A DNA stretch of 11,617 nucleotides from Acidimicrobiaceae bacterium (GCA_003453695.1 DMNK01000008.1:12641-24257), one strand, 5' to 3'. Shown: positions 1 through 6,874, counted from the first letter of the stretch. Notes: generated from the letters alone by a model not told the origin. Program-made: numbers and translations.

Positions 1-433
<433 letters not shown>

Positions 434-437
434 TCCT

Positions 438-734
438 GTGACCGTCCTCGACCCGCAGGCCGTCGACGCCGCCCTGGCGGAAGGGATCGCCTGGGACCGC
501 GTCGGCGACGAGTTGGTGAAATCCCGCCGTGGCCGCGACTTCGCCGACTCCCTGGCCTACGTCGACGCCGTGGGGGCGCTGGCGGAGGAGGCCGGTCATC
601 ACCCCGACATCGACATCCGCTGGAACGTGGTGACGCTGCGGCTGTCCACGCACTCGGCTGGAGGCATCACCGATGCCGACCTGGGGCTGGCCCGACGCAT
701 CGACGCCATGGGCGAGGTGCCCCGACCCACGTGA
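438..734 (+). CDS. 4a-hydroxytetrahydrobiopterin (pterin-4a-carbinolamine) dehydratase
   Basis: This family dehydrates 4a-hydroxytetrahydrobiopterin to quinonoid dihydrobiopterin, recycling the pterin cofactor of aromatic amino-acid hydroxylases. The 98-residue length is typical. The whole family signature is intact: E50, then H54-H55-P56, W62, H72 and D81, with the expected spacings. The histidines are the catalytic ones in characterised members. It uses a GTG start at 438, 4 bp after the fumC stop, with only a weak Shine-Dalgarno, so translational coupling to fumC is likely. The stop overlaps the start of the next gene in a GTGA arrangement. No phenylalanine hydroxylase or other pterin enzyme is visible nearby, so the physiological substrate is open; such stand-alone proteins occur widely in bacteria. 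The family assignment is firm and the biological role is not. Confidence 0.93.
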   Translation: MTVLDPQAVDAALAEGIAWDRVGDELVKSRRGRDFADSLAYVDAVGALAEEAGHHPDIDIRWNVVTLRLSTHSAGGITDADLGLARRIDAMGEVPRPT

Positions 735-1789
735 GTCGCCGGCGGTCCCGGCCCTGGCGATACGTCCCGGCCACCGACCTCGACGGGGAACCGCACGTCG
801 TCGTCGACGGCGCCCCCCGGCCTGGCACGCTGCTCACGTTGTCGCACTGGCCGGGCACGGCCACTCCCCGGTCGCTGTGGGCCGACACCTCGGCCGAGAT
901 CGTGCTGGCCGCTCTCGGGAACCGGAGGGTGCTGCCCCGGGGCGCCGAGATCGCCACCGTCGACCACTACGACGCCGACGGGGTGATCGCCCTGGCCATG
1001 CTGGTCCTCGACGGTGTGGCGGACGCCCACGCCCCGCGCCTGCTGGCGGCGGCGCGCGCCGGGGACTTCGACGTGATCGGGGACCCGGCCGATGCGCTCG
1101 TGGCGTTCGCCCTGGGGGCCCTGGGCACCCTGGGCGCAGACGGCGCGGCGGCCACGGGCGGCGACTGCCGCCCCGACGCCGGGGCCGACGCCACCGCCGG
1201 CGCCGCCTGGCGCGCCCTCGAGCACCTTCCCGGCCTCCTCACCCGGCCGGGCCAATTCGAAGGGCTGTGGGGACCGGAGCACAGCGCCTATCAGGCGGCC
1301 CTGGCGCTTAAGGACTCGGGAGGGGTGGTCATCGAGGAGCACCCTCGGCTCGACCTGGCCGTGGTGCGCGTCGACGAGGACCACCCCCGTCTGCGCTCGG
1401 CGGGTTGGGAGGGCTCCGCCGTCCACCCCGGGGTGGTGCACAGCGCCACCTCGTGTCTGCGGGTGGCCACTGTCGTCGGGCGGCGATACAGCCTGCGCTA
1501 CCGCTATGAGTCCTGGGTGCGTCTCGTGAGCCGCCGCCCCCGGCCGCGTGTGGATCTCTCCGGGCTCGCCCACCGGCTGAGCTCGGCGGAGGCCGACGGA
1601 GGCCGGTGGCGCTTCGACGGCGCCGGCGCCATCACCCCGGCCCTGGCCCGCGAAGACGGCGCCGAGAGCACGCTCACGCCCCAGGCGTTCCTGTCCGCCG
1701 TGTCGGACGCGCTGGCTGTCCTCGACCAGGGACCGCCGGCGTGGGATCCCTACGCACCGGACTTCGGGCCTGGCGGGGTGCCCGGCTGA
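731..1789 (+). CDS. DUF6687-like protein of unknown function
   Basis: This is a soluble 352-residue protein that I match from memory, with moderate confidence, to the actinobacterial family DUF6687. It has no known function. Recognisable parts are VVVDGAPRPG (about residues 23-32), LSHWPG (37-42), and an acidic-histidine motif VDHYDADGV (77-85) that resembles a metal-binding or hydrolase-type active site; that reading is inference. A low-complexity Ala/Gly stretch falls around residues 135-160. The C-terminus ends in a Pro/Gly-rich WDPYAPDFGPGG tail. There is no signal peptide or membrane segment. The GTG start at 731 overlaps the preceding stop (GTGA), implying coupled translation with the pterin dehydratase. 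Earlier in-frame starts would run further into that gene. The antisense ORFs over this region are shadows. Confidence 0.85.
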   Translation: MSRRRSRPWRYVPATDLDGEPHVVVDGAPRPGTLLTLSHWPGTATPRSLWADTSAEIVLAALGNRRVLPRGAEIATVDHYDADGVIALAMLVLDGVADAHAPRLLAAARAGDFDVIGDPADALVAFALGALGTLGADGAAATGGDCRPDAGADATAGAAWRALEHLPGLLTRPGQFEGLWGPEHSAYQAALALKDSGGVVIEEHPRLDLAVVRVDEDHPRLRSAGWEGSAVHPGVVHSATSCLRVATVVGRRYSLRYRYESWVRLVSRRPRPRVDLSGLAHRLSSAEADGGRWRFDGAGAITPALAREDGAESTLTPQAFLSAVSDALAVLDQGPPAWDPYAPDFGPGGVPG

Positions 1790-1950
1790 CGGGCCAATGG
1801 GCCCGGCGAGGCAACGAGGGGCGCTTTCTGCAGGCGTCTGCCCACCTGCGCCGCCGGGGTTCCACCCTCTTCCTGCCCGGCTGTTTCGGTCAAGCCATCG
1901 ACCGGGCCCACTGACCGATTGGCGACCTTAGGTCCTTCGGGCGTCGATGA

Positions 1951-2574
1951 CTAGTGGCTCTGGTCAGGAGGGGGCCCGGCCACCGGCAGGTCCCACAGGG
2001 GGAACCAGCGCGACAGGTCGGACTCGACGGGGAGGTCCGAGCCCAGGATGCTGCGGATGCGAAGCTCGAGCTCGCTGTCGCGCTGCTCCTCCCCGCACGG
2101 GGCGAAGGGATAGAAGGCGCCGCGCTTGGCCAGGTAGACGAGAAACAGCGGTTGGCTGACGGCGTCGGTGACGTCGGAGGCGCTGCCGGGGGCGAAGCCG
2201 AACACCGAGCACAACAACTGGGTGCTCCACCCCGCATCCTCGAGTGAGGAGTGCACCACGTGCACGCGGGTCACCAGGTCGTCGATGGCGGGGGCGTCGA
2301 TGAGGATCCAGCGGTACCCGAAACGGTCGCCCACGTGGCGCACCGTCAGGGGCGCCCCGCCGGCGTCGTTCATGCGAAGCATCTGCTCCACCTCGTCCTG
2401 CACCTGTTCGAACGGCTCGCCGGCGGGCGGCTTGAAGCACACCCCGGCGCGGCCGGTCGAGACGAGGCCTGCCGAGGCCTGCAGGGTCACTGCAGCCGAG
2501 GGCAGGGCGAACAGGGCGTCGAGGTTGGCGCGAACCGGCTTGGTGCGCCCGAGAATGGTGTCGAGCAGGCCCAC
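1951..2574 (-). CDS. pspAB: PspA-associated protein PspAB
   Basis: This 207-residue cytosolic protein resembles the actinobacterial PspA-associated family PspAB. The N-terminus MGLLDTILGRTKP followed by LDALFALPSAAVTLQAS is characteristic, as are the middle LCSVFGF, the FLVYLAKRGAFYPFAP stretch and the C-terminal DLSRWFPLWDLPV. Its biochemical role is unknown to me. Position supports the call: it is the third gene of a - strand cluster, 38 bp after htpX, with pspA first. No transmembrane segment or catalytic motif is evident, so an adaptor or partner role in the PspA/HtpX envelope-stress response is inferred from context only. The start is the ATG at 2574, which gives the conserved N-terminus. 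The gene ends in TAG and faces the DUF6687-like gene convergently across about 160 bp. Confidence 0.88.
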   Translation of the reverse strand: MGLLDTILGRTKPVRANLDALFALPSAAVTLQASAGLVSTGRAGVCFKPPAGEPFEQVQDEVEQMLRMNDAGGAPLTVRHVGDRFGYRWILIDAPAIDDLVTRVHVVHSSLEDAGWSTQLLCSVFGFAPGSASDVTDAVSQPLFLVYLAKRGAFYPFAPCGEEQRDSELELRIRSILGSDLPVESDLSRWFPLWDLPVAGPPPDQSH

Positions 2575-2612
2575 TCAGCCCTGCCGTGCCCGACGATCGC
2601 CGTGTCGGATGA

Positions 2613-3554
2613 TCACGCCGCCGGGCCGGCCATCTCCGCCTCGAGGCGGGCCAGCTGGTCGAGGCGCTTCTGCAGCGGCGGGTGCGTCGAGAACAGCGAC
2701 GACAGGCTGGCGCCGTTGGCGATCGCCGGCGTGAAGTAGAAGGCGTTGAAGTGCTCGGCGGAGCGCAGGTCACGGGTGGGGATGCGCCCCATCTCGCCCG
2801 TGACCTTGATGAGCGCCGAGGCCAGCAACGAGGGCCGCCCGATGAGGATGGCCCCCGAGCGGTCGGCGGCCAGCTCCCGGTAGCGAGACAGCGCCATGGT
2901 GAGCAGGTAGCTGATGGCATAGACGAGGGCGGACACCACCAGCACGATCATCTCGACGAGCACGATCTGGCTCCCGGAGTTGTTGTTGTTGCCCCGGCCG
3001 CCGCCACCGCCGAAGCCGCCGAAGAGCCCGGCGTACAGCATGAACCGGGTGGTCAGCCCGGCCAGCATCCCGAGAAAGCTGGCGATGGTCATGACCGCCA
3101 CGTCCCGGTGGGCGACGTGGGAGAGCTCGTGAGCCAGCACGGCTTCGAGCTCGGGCTCGTCGAGGCGGCGCATGATGCCGCGTGTGGCACACACCACGGC
3201 GTTGTTGGGGCTACGTCCCGTGGCAAAGGCGTTGGGCATGTCGACCTCGGCCACGGCGACGCGTGGCTTCTTCATGTCGGCCAGCGCGCACAGGCGGTCC
3301 ACCACGGCGTGGAGCTCGGGCTCCTGCTCGGGGGTGACCACGTGGCCCCCCATCCCGAACAGAGCGATCTTGTCTGAGAACCAGTACTGACAGAACAACA
3401 GCCCCCCGGCGATGATGACGATGAGGATGATGCTCTTCAGGAAGGCGAACAGGATTCCGACGAAGGCTGCATAGAGGATGACCATGAGCAGCCCGGTGAG
3501 GAACATCCGGGTGTTGAGGCCACGGTCGGGCGGGATGCGGCGGGCGATCGCCAT
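2613..3554 (-). CDS. htpX: Membrane zinc metalloprotease HtpX
   Basis: HtpX is an M48-family integral membrane protease that cleaves misfolded or damaged membrane proteins. The zinc motif is intact: HELSH at residues 142-146 gives two histidine ligands and the catalytic E143, and the third ligand is E227 in SRYRELAAD. Hydrophobic segments lie at about 18-38, 41-57, 153-178 and 196-220, the usual four-segment layout with the active site on the cytosolic face. The C-terminal STHPPLQKRL is also typical. The length of 313 aa is slightly above common HtpX lengths (about 285-300). Between segments 3 and 4 is a glycine/asparagine-rich loop (about 179-195) encoded by triplet repeats. The ATG shares one base with the pspA stop (TGATG), so translation is probably coupled. 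Confidence 0.96.
   Translation of the reverse strand: MAIARRIPPDRGLNTRMFLTGLLMVILYAAFVGILFAFLKSIILIVIIAGGLLFCQYWFSDKIALFGMGGHVVTPEQEPELHAVVDRLCALADMKKPRVAVAEVDMPNAFATGRSPNNAVVCATRGIMRRLDEPELEAVLAHELSHVAHRDVAVMTIASFLGMLAGLTTRFMLYAGLFGGFGGGGGRGNNNNSGSQIVLVEMIVLVVSALVYAISYLLTMALSRYRELAADRSGAILIGRPSLLASALIKVTGEMGRIPTRDLRSAEHFNAFYFTPAIANGASLSSLFSTHPPLQKRLDQLARLEAEMAGPAA
2979..3030. repeat. Triplet-repeat tract inside htpX (Asn4 and Gly-rich loop)
   Basis: On the + strand this tract reads (GTT)4 at 2979-2990, then a GCC/CCG-rich triplet run through about 3030. Read as coding sequence on the - strand it gives a glycine-rich stretch followed by four asparagines, forming a flexible loop between membrane segments 3 and 4 of HtpX. 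Low-complexity triplet tracts like this can vary in length by slippage without breaking the frame. That variability is inference; only one copy of the locus is visible. Confidence 0.7.
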
Positions 3555-4384
3555 CAGGAGCTCACCTCTGGGTGCTCGGTCTGCGGGGCCGGAGCGGCCT
3601 CGGCTTGTTCTGCTGCGACGGGCTCGGCGCCCGCGTCGTGCTCGGCGCCGCCGCCCGATCCGCCCGCCGCCAAGGCGCCGGCCGAGCCTGCGCCCACCTC
3701 GGCCTTGAGCTGCGCCAGCTCCTGGTCGACCTGTGAGGCGTTGGCCACCTTGTCCAACTGGGCCTGGATGTCGTCGGTGTCGCTGGTCAAGTCGGTCAGC
3801 GCGCCTGATGCCAACAGCTCGTCGAGAGCGCCGGCGCGTGCTTGCATGGCGGCGATCTTGTCCTGGGCACGCTGCATGGCCATGCCGGCGTCGCTCATGG
3901 ACCTTCCGATCCCGGCTGTCGCCTCGCCGATCTTCGACTGCGCCTCGGCGGCGGTGTAGCTGGCCTTCATCGTCTCCTTGCGGGTGCGGAACTGCTCCAC
4001 CTGGCCCTGGAGCCGCTGCAGGGTCTCGGTGAGCTTGTCCTGCTGCGAGGCGATCTGTGTGTGCTGGGTCTCGAGGTCAGCCAGTTCGGCGGCGATGGCG
4101 GCCCGGCGCGAAAGCGCCTCACGGGCCAGGTCCTCGTTCCCCTGGCCGAGCGCGGCGCGGGCCTGGCTCTGGAGCTTGGCCCCCTGCTGCTGGAGCTGCG
4201 CCGCCTGCATCTCGATGCGCTTCTTGGCCGTGGCCACCTCGGCGACGCTGCGTCGTACCTTCTGCAGGTTCTCGAGCTGCTTCTCGTAGGAGAGGTCGAG
4301 AGTGTCGCGAGGGTCTTCGGCGCGGTCGAGCACCTTGTTGGCCTTGGCTCGGAAGATGTTCGCCAACCGTTGGAACACGCCCAT
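3554..4384 (-). CDS. pspA: Phage-shock protein A (PspA/IM30 family)
   Basis: PspA is a peripheral, ESCRT-III-like protein that assembles on the inner face of the cytoplasmic membrane and protects it under envelope stress. The 276-residue product begins MGVFQRLANIFRAKANKVLD, the amphipathic membrane-binding helix, followed by the AEDP motif (22-25). A long, nearly unbroken coiled coil follows to about residue 190 (repeated Q/A/E/R heptads), with a last helix at about 205-230. The C-terminal 45 or so residues are a Gly/Ala/Glu-rich, probably disordered tail, longer than in classical PspA. The ATG at 4384 was chosen over an upstream in-frame start at 4579 because it gives the conserved N-terminus and has GAAGGGGG 8 nt upstream (RBS at 4393-4400). 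The stop shares one base with htpX. It is the first gene of the operon. Confidence 0.95.
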   Translation of the reverse strand: MGVFQRLANIFRAKANKVLDRAEDPRDTLDLSYEKQLENLQKVRRSVAEVATAKKRIEMQAAQLQQQGAKLQSQARAALGQGNEDLAREALSRRAAIAAELADLETQHTQIASQQDKLTETLQRLQGQVEQFRTRKETMKASYTAAEAQSKIGEATAGIGRSMSDAGMAMQRAQDKIAAMQARAGALDELLASGALTDLTSDTDDIQAQLDKVANASQVDQELAQLKAEVGAGSAGALAAGGSGGGAEHDAGAEPVAAEQAEAAPAPQTEHPEVSS

Positions 4385-4392
4385 GGCGTGCG

Positions 4393-4400
4393 CCCCCTTC
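4393..4400 (-). promoter_or_regulatory. Shine-Dalgarno of pspA
   Basis: On the - strand this reads GAAGGGGG, 8 nt before the ATG at 4384. It decides the start over the longer in-frame ORF that runs up to 4579. Confidence 0.75.
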
Positions 4401-4413
4401 GTGGGTGTCACGG

Positions 4414-4431
4414 GCCGTGCACGGGCACGGC
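4414..4431 (-). promoter_or_regulatory. Hairpin in the pspA 5' leader
   Basis: A perfect 7-bp inverted repeat GCCGTGC / GCACGGC (4414-4420 and 4425-4431) with a 4-nt loop lies 30-47 nt upstream of the pspA ATG. A competing 5-bp repeat GGGCA / TGCCC (4423-4427 and 4433-4437) overlaps it, so two alternative folds are possible. There is no T-tract, so it is not a classical terminator. If the -10 at 4442-4447 is correct, this hairpin lies at the very start of the transcript. It could be an operator or an mRNA stability or translation element; the function is unproven. Confidence 0.45.
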
Positions 4432-4441
4432 ATGCCCACTG

Positions 4442-4447
4442 AGCATA
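4442..4447 (-). promoter_or_regulatory. Candidate -10 box of the pspA-htpX-pspAB operon
   Basis: On the - strand the hexamer is TATGCT, a good match to the TANNNT -10 consensus of actinobacterial housekeeping-type sigma factors. It would place the transcription start near 4435, leaving a leader of about 50 nt. I see no convincing -35 at 16-18 bp spacing. Confidence 0.45.
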
Positions 4448-4539
4448 GGGGAGCGGGGCTGGCGAACCGGCGCGCCCGATAGGGCTCCGGGCCCGGGGCC
4501 AGGGGTTTCTGTCGGGCGGGCGCCGCCAGACGGGGCCGG

Positions 4540-4545
4540 TACGCT
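4540..4545 (+). promoter_or_regulatory. Candidate -10 box for mca (possible leaderless transcript)
   Basis: The hexamer TACGCT ends 8 nt before the mca ATG and no Shine-Dalgarno is present. That spacing would put the transcription start at or next to the A of ATG, the arrangement seen in leaderless actinobacterial mRNAs. Confidence 0.45.
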
Positions 4546-4553
4546 GCGGAACG

Positions 4554-5483
4554 ATGAGCGAGTCGCTGTGTCTGCTCACCGTGCACGCTCACCCCGACGA
4601 CGAAGCGTCGAAGGGCCCCGCCACCGTCGCCCGCTATCACGACCAGGGGGTGCGCACCGTGCTCGTGTGCTGCACGGGAGGCGAGCAGGGGGACATCCTC
4701 AACCCCGCCATGGACACCCCCGAGGTCCGGGCGGCGCTGCCCCAGGTCCGGCTCCGGGAACTGGCCGACGCCACGGCCGTGATCGGCTACGACGACGTGG
4801 TCATGCTCGGCTACCGCGATTCGGGCATGCCCGGCACCCCCGCCAACGAGGACCCCCGGTGCTTCGCCCGGGCGCCCCTCGGGGAGGCAGTGGGCCGGCT
4901 GGTGGAGGTCATCCGCCGCGAGCGCCCCCAGGTGATCGTCACCTACGACGAGGACCAGCGTGGGTATCCCCATCCCGACCACCTCCGCGTGCACGAGGTG
5001 TCGGTGGCCGCCTTCGACGCGGCGGGTGATCCCGATGCCTATCGAGGGGCGGGGAGGCCGTGGCAGCCGCTCAAGCTCTACTACGCCGGCTTCTCGGGTG
5101 AGCGGGTGCTCGCCATGCACGGCAAATTCCTCGAGCTCGGCCTCGAGTCACCCTTCGACGACGCCTGGCTGGAGCGTGCCCGCACCCACCGGCGCCAGTA
5201 CACGACGCGCATCGACGTCTCCGGCTACGGGGACGTCCGGCGACGGGCATTGCTCGCCCACGCCACACAGATCGACCCCGAGTCACCGTTCTGGTTCGGG
5301 TTGCCACCCGAGGTGATGCGCGACGTCCATCCCGTCGACGAGTACATCCTCGCCCGCCGGGCGCCCTCGGCCGACGACGTCGCCGCCGCCTCCGGTGACC
5401 CCGGATCGCTCCGGGTGGCCGCTGACATCGGTGCTCAGGAGGACGATTTGTTCGCCGGTGTGCGGGACCCCGCCAATCGATAA
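4554..5483 (+). CDS. mca: Mycothiol S-conjugate amidase (Mca), PIG-L deacetylase family
   Basis: Mca hydrolyses mycothiol S-conjugates of electrophiles and antibiotics to a mercapturic acid plus GlcN-Ins, the actinobacterial counterpart of glutathione detoxification. The zinc-site motif HAHPDDE (residues 11-17) supplies H13 and D16 as ligands and D15 as catalytic base; the third ligand is H143 in YPHPDH. SKGPATVARY, CTGGEQGDILNP and AHATQIDPES fit Mca rather than its paralogue MshB, as does the C-terminal EDDLFAGVRD. The length of 309 aa is slightly more than the usual 290 or so, because of an Ala/Asp-rich linker of about 25 residues (270-294) before that last motif. The ATG start at 4554 gives the expected N-terminus. 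The gene is divergent from pspA across 169 bp and ends in TAA. Confidence 0.93.
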   Translation: MSESLCLLTVHAHPDDEASKGPATVARYHDQGVRTVLVCCTGGEQGDILNPAMDTPEVRAALPQVRLRELADATAVIGYDDVVMLGYRDSGMPGTPANEDPRCFARAPLGEAVGRLVEVIRRERPQVIVTYDEDQRGYPHPDHLRVHEVSVAAFDAAGDPDAYRGAGRPWQPLKLYYAGFSGERVLAMHGKFLELGLESPFDDAWLERARTHRRQYTTRIDVSGYGDVRRRALLAHATQIDPESPFWFGLPPEVMRDVHPVDEYILARRAPSADDVAAASGDPGSLRVAADIGAQEDDLFAGVRDPANR

Positions 5484-5486
5484 CAT
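5481..5486 (+). promoter_or_regulatory. Candidate -10 box for the SCP2-like gene
   Basis: The hexamer TAACAT matches TANNNT and overlaps the mca stop codon. It would give a leader of about 65 nt that contains the 5512-5533 palindrome. No clear -35 is seen, and read-through from mca is equally possible. Confidence 0.3.
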
Positions 5487-5511
5487 GCCCCGGCGCGGCC
5501 CAGGGGCCGGT

Positions 5512-5533
5512 GCGCCGGCGTCGACACCGGCGC
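5512..5533. promoter_or_regulatory. 22-bp near-perfect palindrome upstream of the SCP2-like gene
   Basis: Arms GCGCCGG and CCGGCGC flank a central GTCGAC, with a single mismatched pair (C5519/A5526). It sits 25 bp before the SCP2-like ATG and 28 bp after the mca stop. It could be a dimeric repressor operator, or an RNA hairpin ending the mca transcript. No T-run follows, which weakens the terminator reading. Confidence 0.45.
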
Positions 5534-5546
5534 CACGCTGCGACGA

Positions 5547-5552
5547 TGGAGG
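5547..5552 (+). promoter_or_regulatory. Strong Shine-Dalgarno of the SCP2-like gene
   Basis: The hexamer TGGAGG lies 6 nt before the ATG at 5559. It is among the clearest ribosome-binding sites in the window and fixes this start. Confidence 0.8.
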
Positions 5553-5558
5553 CACTAC

Positions 5559-5945
5559 ATGTCCAAGTGGCTGAGCCAGGAGTGGCTGGACGAGACCAGG
5601 AAGATGGCGGAGGGCCAGCCCGATCGCCCTGGAGCGTCCGCCCGGATGCAGTACGTCGTCACTGGCGCTCCCGACGGGGACATCGAGTACTACTGGGTCC
5701 TCGAGAACGGCAAGATCCTCGAGAGCCAGCTGGGCCGTCTCGACGACGCCGAGGTCACCCTCACCACAGGCTATGACGACGCCATGAAGATCCAGAAGGG
5801 TGAGCTGGACGCCAACGCCGCCTTCATGCAGGGCAAGGTGAAGGTCACCGGCAACATGGCCAAGGTCATGTCGCTGCTGCCCATCACCAACTCCCCCGAG
5901 TACAAGCAGCTCCAGGCCGAGATCTCCGCCATCACCGAGTTCTAG
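5559..5945 (+). CDS. SCP2 sterol-binding-domain protein
   Basis: This small, 128-residue soluble protein has the SCP2 (sterol carrier protein 2) fold over nearly its whole length. Such domains bind fatty acids, acyl-CoA or other lipids in a hydrophobic tunnel. Visible hallmarks are the YYWVLENGKI strand region (44-53), DDAEVTLTTGYDDAMKIQKG (62-81), and the diagnostic GELDANAAFMQGKVKVTGN followed by MAKVMSLLP (81-108). The N-terminus MSKWLSQEWLDETRKMAEG is an amphipathic helix common in stand-alone actinobacterial members. The partner and ligand are unknown. Its start is well supported by TGGAGG at 5547-5552. It follows mca by 75 bp with a palindrome between, so it may have its own promoter. 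It converges on the YdjC-type deacetylase gene. Confidence 0.9.
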   Translation: MSKWLSQEWLDETRKMAEGQPDRPGASARMQYVVTGAPDGDIEYYWVLENGKILESQLGRLDDAEVTLTTGYDDAMKIQKGELDANAAFMQGKVKVTGNMAKVMSLLPITNSPEYKQLQAEISAITEF

Positions 5946-5948
5946 GGC

Positions 5949-6002
5949 CCCGGGCTCCCGCAGCGCCCGGGTCCTGCGCCACCGGCGCGTCGTCCGGTGC
6001 GC
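5949..6002. terminator. Two hairpins between convergent genes (possible bidirectional terminator)
   Basis: The 64-bp gap between the SCP2-like stop and the deacetylase stop holds two stem-loops. One is CCCGGGC / GCCCGGG (5949-5955 and 5965-5971, 9-nt loop). The other is CACCGG / CCGGTG (5980-5985 and 5994-5999), extended by three more pairs past a one-base bulge to 5976/6002. Both are GC-rich and neither has a T-tract on either strand, as is common in high-GC actinobacteria. Confidence 0.45.
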
Positions 6003-6009
6003 CCCTTCG

Positions 6010-6843
6010 TCAGGCGCGGCGCATGAGCTGGCGCAGGGCCCGGTAGCCGATCACCGCCGCCCCGGCGCGCTCCAGAGCGGCGGGCAGGTCCTGGCCGTCC
6101 ACCAGCAGCTCGTAGTCGTCCACGCGCGACTGCCAATCGGGGGCGAGTGCCTCGAGCTCGGGGCTCGACACGGCAGGGTGCAGGTACACCTCGGTCACGC
6201 CGGGCTCCAGCTCGGCGAGGGCGTCGACCAGGGCCTTGCGGGCGCCCACCCCCGGCACCTTCACGAGATGGTCGGGGAACACCAGGCCGGCCTCGGAGGC
6301 GAGGGCCCGGAAGGGGAACCCGGCGAGCGTCTCGGTGGACGCGCTCGACAGGCGAAGGGGAAGGCCGAACTCGACAGCCAATTCGAGGTAGACGTCGAAG
6401 AACTCGGGCCGGTTCTGCAGGGCGTCGAGGTGGGCGTCGAGGTGGCTCACGTCGAACCCCCACAGGATGGCCCGCTCGACCTGGGCCCGGCACTCACGTC
6501 GCACCTCGTCGACATCGGCGTGGTCCCACAGGTCGTCGACGGTGCGGGGGAAGCCGCCGTCGCCGTCGAGCAGCGACGGTGCCTGGGTGATGGGGCCCCA
6601 CCGGTACAGGTCGAGCTCGGCGTTCAGGGTGAGGTGCACGCCGACGTCGTCGCCGCGGTAGCCGGCGGCCGCTTCGCGCGCCCAGGGACAGGGGACCATG
6701 AGGCTGGCGCTCGAGGCACGGCCCTCCCGCAGCGACCGGTAGACGCCGACGTTGGCGGCGTGGCAGAGACCGAGGTCGTCACAGGTGAGGATGAGGAGCT
6801 TGGCGTCGGCGTCGAATCCGAGGCGCTCGGCCAGCGTGGGCAT
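6010..6843 (-). CDS. YdjC/ChbG/HpnK-family carbohydrate deacetylase
   Basis: YdjC-fold enzymes are metal-dependent deacetylases that act on N-acetylated sugars such as chitooligosaccharides or, for HpnK, hopanoid-linked GlcNAc. The 277-residue protein shows the family motifs in order: TCDDLG (20-25), GVHLTLN (68-74), the HLDAH metal/catalytic motif (134-138), and YLHPA (220-224). Together these supply the expected Asp/His ligands. There is no signal peptide, so it is probably cytosolic. The ATG at 6843 is preferred over the upstream in-frame start at 6990 because it is followed directly by the conserved strand LLILTCDD and preceded, 7 nt upstream, by TACCGT. The substrate cannot be told from sequence, and no hopanoid or chitobiose genes are beside it. 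A probable small gene lies 31 bp upstream on the same strand. Confidence 0.88.
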   Translation of the reverse strand: MPTLAERLGFDADAKLLILTCDDLGLCHAANVGVYRSLREGRASSASLMVPCPWAREAAAGYRGDDVGVHLTLNAELDLYRWGPITQAPSLLDGDGGFPRTVDDLWDHADVDEVRRECRAQVERAILWGFDVSHLDAHLDALQNRPEFFDVYLELAVEFGLPLRLSSASTETLAGFPFRALASEAGLVFPDHLVKVPGVGARKALVDALAELEPGVTEVYLHPAVSSPELEALAPDWQSRVDDYELLVDGQDLPAALERAGAAVIGYRALRQLMRRA

Positions 6844-6850
6844 GCGCCCG

Positions 6851-6856
6851 ACGGTA
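6851..6856 (-). promoter_or_regulatory. Candidate -10 box for the YdjC-type gene (possible leaderless transcript)
   Basis: On the - strand the hexamer is TACCGT, ending 7 nt before the ATG at 6843, with no Shine-Dalgarno between. The spacing fits transcription starting at the ATG itself and mirrors the mca arrangement. Confidence 0.45.
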
Positions 6857-6874
6857 CACCGGCCGATTGCTCGA

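Noticed and set aside
599..1573. 324-codon open frame on the - strand
   Set aside because: It lies fully antisense to the pterin dehydratase and DUF6687-like genes. Its translation is Arg/Gly/Pro/His-rich without domain motifs, a GC-rich shadow.
1791..1804. GGGCC/GGCCC hairpin after the DUF6687-like gene
   Set aside because: Only 5 bp with no T-tract. Short GC inverted repeats are expected by chance here, so I did not call it a terminator.
1606..1914. 102-codon + strand open frame reaching into the gap before pspAB
   Set aside because: Most of it lies out of frame inside the DUF6687-like gene and the product is Arg-rich without motif. The gap 1790-1950 shows nothing I can support.
3842..5029. 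395-codon + strand open frame spanning pspA and mca
   Set aside because: It crosses antisense pspA, the intergenic promoter region and the wrong frame of mca. Its composition is low-complexity and both real genes are firmly identified.
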